Part shown: positions 44,901-45,000 of the stretch, piece by piece
Layout: every line of letters begins with the position of its first letter
Numbering within the stretch: position 1 is the first letter of the stretch
Assembly: GCA_012295275.1 (NCBI GenBank)
Contig: CM022666.1
Location: 14,960,940-15,005,939, forward strand
Direction: 5' to 3'
Length of the DNA: 45,000 nucleotides
Source of the DNA: Chrysomallon squamiferum
Lineage: Eukaryota > Mollusca > Gastropoda > Neomphalida > Peltospiridae
The notes under the pieces: model-generated
Database searches by the model: none
The model's input: the letters and a program-made list of their open reading frames with translations, nothing else
What the model was told of the DNA's origin: nothing
Program-made: the position numbers and the translations under genes

Positions 44901-45000
44901 AACCCTCCTATCACTGTTACAGTGTGACAGGTTACTCTTTTTTTGCTTAAAGCAAGGTCTATTTTTACATATATACCTTCCCAGAGAATGGAAAACAGTC
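33621..45000 (-). CDS. CAPN5: CAPN5, calpain-5 (TRA-3-type calpain), 5' end beyond the window
   Basis: Eleven exons seen: 44017-43886, 42868-42660, 42153-41961, 41559-41363, 40090-40013, 39610-39430, 37726-37613, 37120-36918, 35743-35625, 34641-34502, 33803-33621; all phases agree, 582 aa plus stop. Known role: calcium-dependent cytosolic cysteine protease for limited cleavage. Domains in order: protease core with catalytic Cys in [10 protein letters not shown], catalytic His in [10 protein letters not shown] and Asn in RLRNPWG; C2-like domain III from about the GGCINNRD segment through [12 protein letters not shown] and FLLRVYTG; then a C-terminal C2 domain ([12 protein letters not shown] to the stop) in place of the penta-EF-hand of classical calpains, which marks calpain-5/6. 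All three catalytic residues are kept, unlike calpain-6. Some 60-70 N-terminal residues are missing compared with the 640-aa human protein and should lie right of 44017. Three of its introns carry minisatellites made from exon edges. Confidence 0.94.
33939..34095. repeat. (AAT)n microsatellite in the last CAPN5 intron
   Basis: About 50 AAT/AAA-type triplets with a few changes, between the last two exons. Confidence 0.95.
34502..34641 (-). CDS. CAPN5: CAPN5 exon 10, C2 domain
   Basis: Encodes [20 protein letters not shown] and [16 protein letters not shown], a typical C2 strand pattern (DPY, xPxWN). Donor CAG followed by GTGAAC. Confidence 0.95.
34690..35085. repeat. very long (GT)n array in CAPN5 intron
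   Basis: Nearly 400 bases of GT with sporadic CT and GAATCT interruptions, giving short higher-order blocks. A related TG-rich stretch continues to about 35285. It starts about 50 bases from exon 10. Confidence 0.95.
35374..35433. repeat. (GA)n microsatellite in CAPN5 intron
   Basis: About 30 GA dinucleotides in the same intron as the long GT array. Confidence 0.95.
35625..35743 (-). CDS. CAPN5: CAPN5 exon 9, linker and C2 domain start
   Basis: Encodes [20 protein letters not shown] and [10 protein letters not shown]. The phase requires the poor donor GTCGGT at 35619-35624; a GTAATC site four bases further on would shift the frame. Confidence 0.9.
35885..36190. repeat. (AAT)n/(AGGAAT)n array in CAPN5 intron
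   Basis: Some 300 bases of AAT triplets with dispersed AGGAAT hexamers. A GAAA tract follows at about 36222-36270. Confidence 0.95.
36360..36870 (-). repeat. 22-bp minisatellite beside the CAPN5 exon-8 donor
   Basis: About 20 imperfect copies of a 22-bp unit of the type ATGAAACACTTCACTCACCTGA. On the minus strand the unit contains TTCAGGTGAGTG, a near-perfect U1-type donor. The real donor (TTCAA followed by GTGAGTAAA) lies about 40 bases away and shares the ACTCACTTGAA word with copies near 36366. Confidence 0.92.
36918..37120 (-). CDS. CAPN5: CAPN5 exon 8, C2-like domain end
   Basis: Encodes [15 protein letters not shown] through [16 protein letters not shown] and [13 protein letters not shown]. 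Donor TTCAA followed by GTGAGT in phase 2; the 22-bp minisatellite begins about 40 bases beyond it. Confidence 0.95.
37613..37726 (-). CDS. CAPN5: CAPN5 exon 7, C2-like domain
   Basis: 38 codons from [10 protein letters not shown] to IGFTVLK, both ends phase 0. The acceptor follows a TTG-rich stretch; the donor is GTAAGT. Confidence 0.92.
37781..37838. repeat. (CATA)n microsatellite in CAPN5 intron
   Basis: About 13 CATA units, 55 bases upstream of exon 7. Confidence 0.95.
37839..39429. other. CAPN5 intron between exons 6 and 7
   Basis: AT-rich intron with poly-A and ATT tracts. At about 38930-39210 there are three or four loose repeats of a block containing ATGT(G/C)AGAGAACATATT plus an ATT run, so it may be another decayed tandem repeat. 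No coding signal. Confidence 0.6.
39430..39610 (-). CDS. CAPN5: CAPN5 exon 6, start of the C2-like domain
   Basis: Encodes [22 protein letters not shown] and [15 protein letters not shown]. The 36-bp minisatellite begins about 20 bases upstream of its acceptor. Confidence 0.95.
39629..39850. repeat. 36-bp minisatellite beside the CAPN5 exon-6 acceptor
   Basis: About five copies plus remnants of a 36-bp unit. The plus-strand unit holds ACAGAAATCCT then, six bases on, ATGTCAT. The start of exon 6 (39589-39609) holds the same two words three bases apart. As 36 is a multiple of three, one frame stays open across it by chance. Confidence 0.9.
40013..40090 (-). CDS. CAPN5: CAPN5 short protease-core exon 5
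   Basis: 25 complete codons: [23 protein letters not shown], ending inside the Trp codon. It is short, but its phases join its neighbours and it matches the end of the calpain core. Confidence 0.93.
40505..41038. repeat. 40-bp minisatellite in CAPN5 intron 4
   Basis: About 13 copies of a 40-bp unit built on TATCCTATCACAGTTCTCAA, with two variants differing in a T-run (CCTATTTTAA or CCTGTTTTTTAA). It is not next to an exon edge and shares no clear word with one. Confidence 0.95.
41363..41559 (-). CDS. CAPN5: CAPN5 exon with catalytic His and Asn
   Basis: Encodes [19 protein letters not shown] (catalytic His) and [13 protein letters not shown] (catalytic Asn). Donor GTAAGC, phase 2. Confidence 0.95.
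41961..42153 (-). CDS. CAPN5: CAPN5 protease-core exon 3
   Basis: Encodes [11 protein letters not shown] and the [12 protein letters not shown] segment. Its acceptor and first 20 bases are duplicated just upstream in the intron, at 42190. Confidence 0.95.
42131..42385 (-). repeat. 37-bp decayed tandem repeat including the CAPN5 exon-3 acceptor
   Basis: The exon-3 acceptor with 20 bases of exon is itself the first unit. The second copy (to 42204) matches 19 of 20 exon bases and 16 of 17 intron bases; later copies to about 42385 are progressively decayed. Confidence 0.88.
42660..42868 (-). CDS. CAPN5: CAPN5 protease-core exon 2
   Basis: Encodes [10 protein letters not shown] to EKAYAK, with the conserved [11 protein letters not shown] and SQSRNEFW segments. 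The donor is GTGTGT in phase 2. Confidence 0.95.
42869..43885. other. CAPN5 intron 1, as seen
   Basis: AT-rich intron with GAAG/GATA-like purine tracts (42935-43010), a CA tract (about 43026-43045) and a second CA tract (about 43835-43862). No coding signal. Confidence 0.7.
43886..44017 (-). CDS. CAPN5: CAPN5 exon with the catalytic Cys
   Basis: 44 codons in phase 0, from [10 protein letters not shown] to IWHK, containing [12 protein letters not shown] with the nucleophile Cys. Acceptor TTTCAG, donor AAG followed by GTAACA. Confidence 0.95.
44018..44976. other. sequence upstream of the catalytic CAPN5 exon
   Basis: Presumed intron. It holds a TTG repeat (about 44085-44107), AAT-type and CA/TA tracts (44736-44825) and a G-rich patch near 44308-44350. 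The expected N-terminal calpain exon was not recognised here. Confidence 0.55.
44977..45000 (-). CDS. possible upstream CAPN5 exon end at the window edge
   Basis: The minus strand reads GGGAAG then GTATAT, a fair donor. In the frame that fits the next exon it would encode DCFPFSGK. Calpains have an acidic-x-x-Phe-Pro motif in this region, but the Trp-Lys-Arg-Pro stretch expected just before the catalytic exon is absent. It may be another exon, or chance. Confidence 0.25.

Overview
The window is animal nuclear DNA: four genes broken by GT..AG introns, AT-rich (roughly two thirds A+T by eye), and loaded with microsatellites and minisatellites. Gene content (a TRIM protein with a filamin-type domain, a two-Ig TIR receptor, an MBLAC1 orthologue, a calpain-5 orthologue) and a decayed FLYWCH fragment suggest an invertebrate, most likely a mollusc or another lophotrochozoan. 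That placement is an inference.

All four genes are on the minus strand. From left to right: (1) 2537-3908, a large first coding exon of a RING/B-box/coiled-coil/filamin TRIM protein ending at a consensus donor. (2) 10486-16126, a complete five-exon MBLAC1 gene (228 aa), the histone pre-mRNA 3'-end nuclease family. (3) 20039-24953, a complete seven-exon receptor (457 aa: signal peptide, two Ig domains, one membrane segment, TIR domain), resembling the IL-1 receptor family. (4) 33621-44017 and beyond the right edge, eleven exons of a calpain-5 (CAPN5/TRA-3 type) gene covering the catalytic Cys, His and Asn, the C2-like domain and the C-terminal C2 domain. Every exon join in genes 2-4 was checked for reading phase and all agree. 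The genes have no evident shared pathway; the two immune-type genes (TRIM, TIR receptor) are separated by MBLAC1.

Between the genes lie AT-rich stretches with no coding signal, notably 24954-33620. They hold simple repeats, one tRNA-like (possible SINE) fragment, one FLYWCH relic and a CRE/E-box cluster.

The most unusual signal is structural. In at least four introns, a minisatellite sits at or next to an exon edge and its unit carries a copy of that edge's splice site: MBLAC1 intron 2 (63-bp unit, copied donor), and in CAPN5 a 37-bp unit (copied acceptor), a 36-bp unit (copied exon edge) and a 22-bp unit (copied donor, several copies better than the real one). In MBLAC1, the first two decoy donors would add 21 or 42 codons without breaking the frame. 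Separately, MBLAC1 has Arg in place of the last His of its HxHxDH metal motif.
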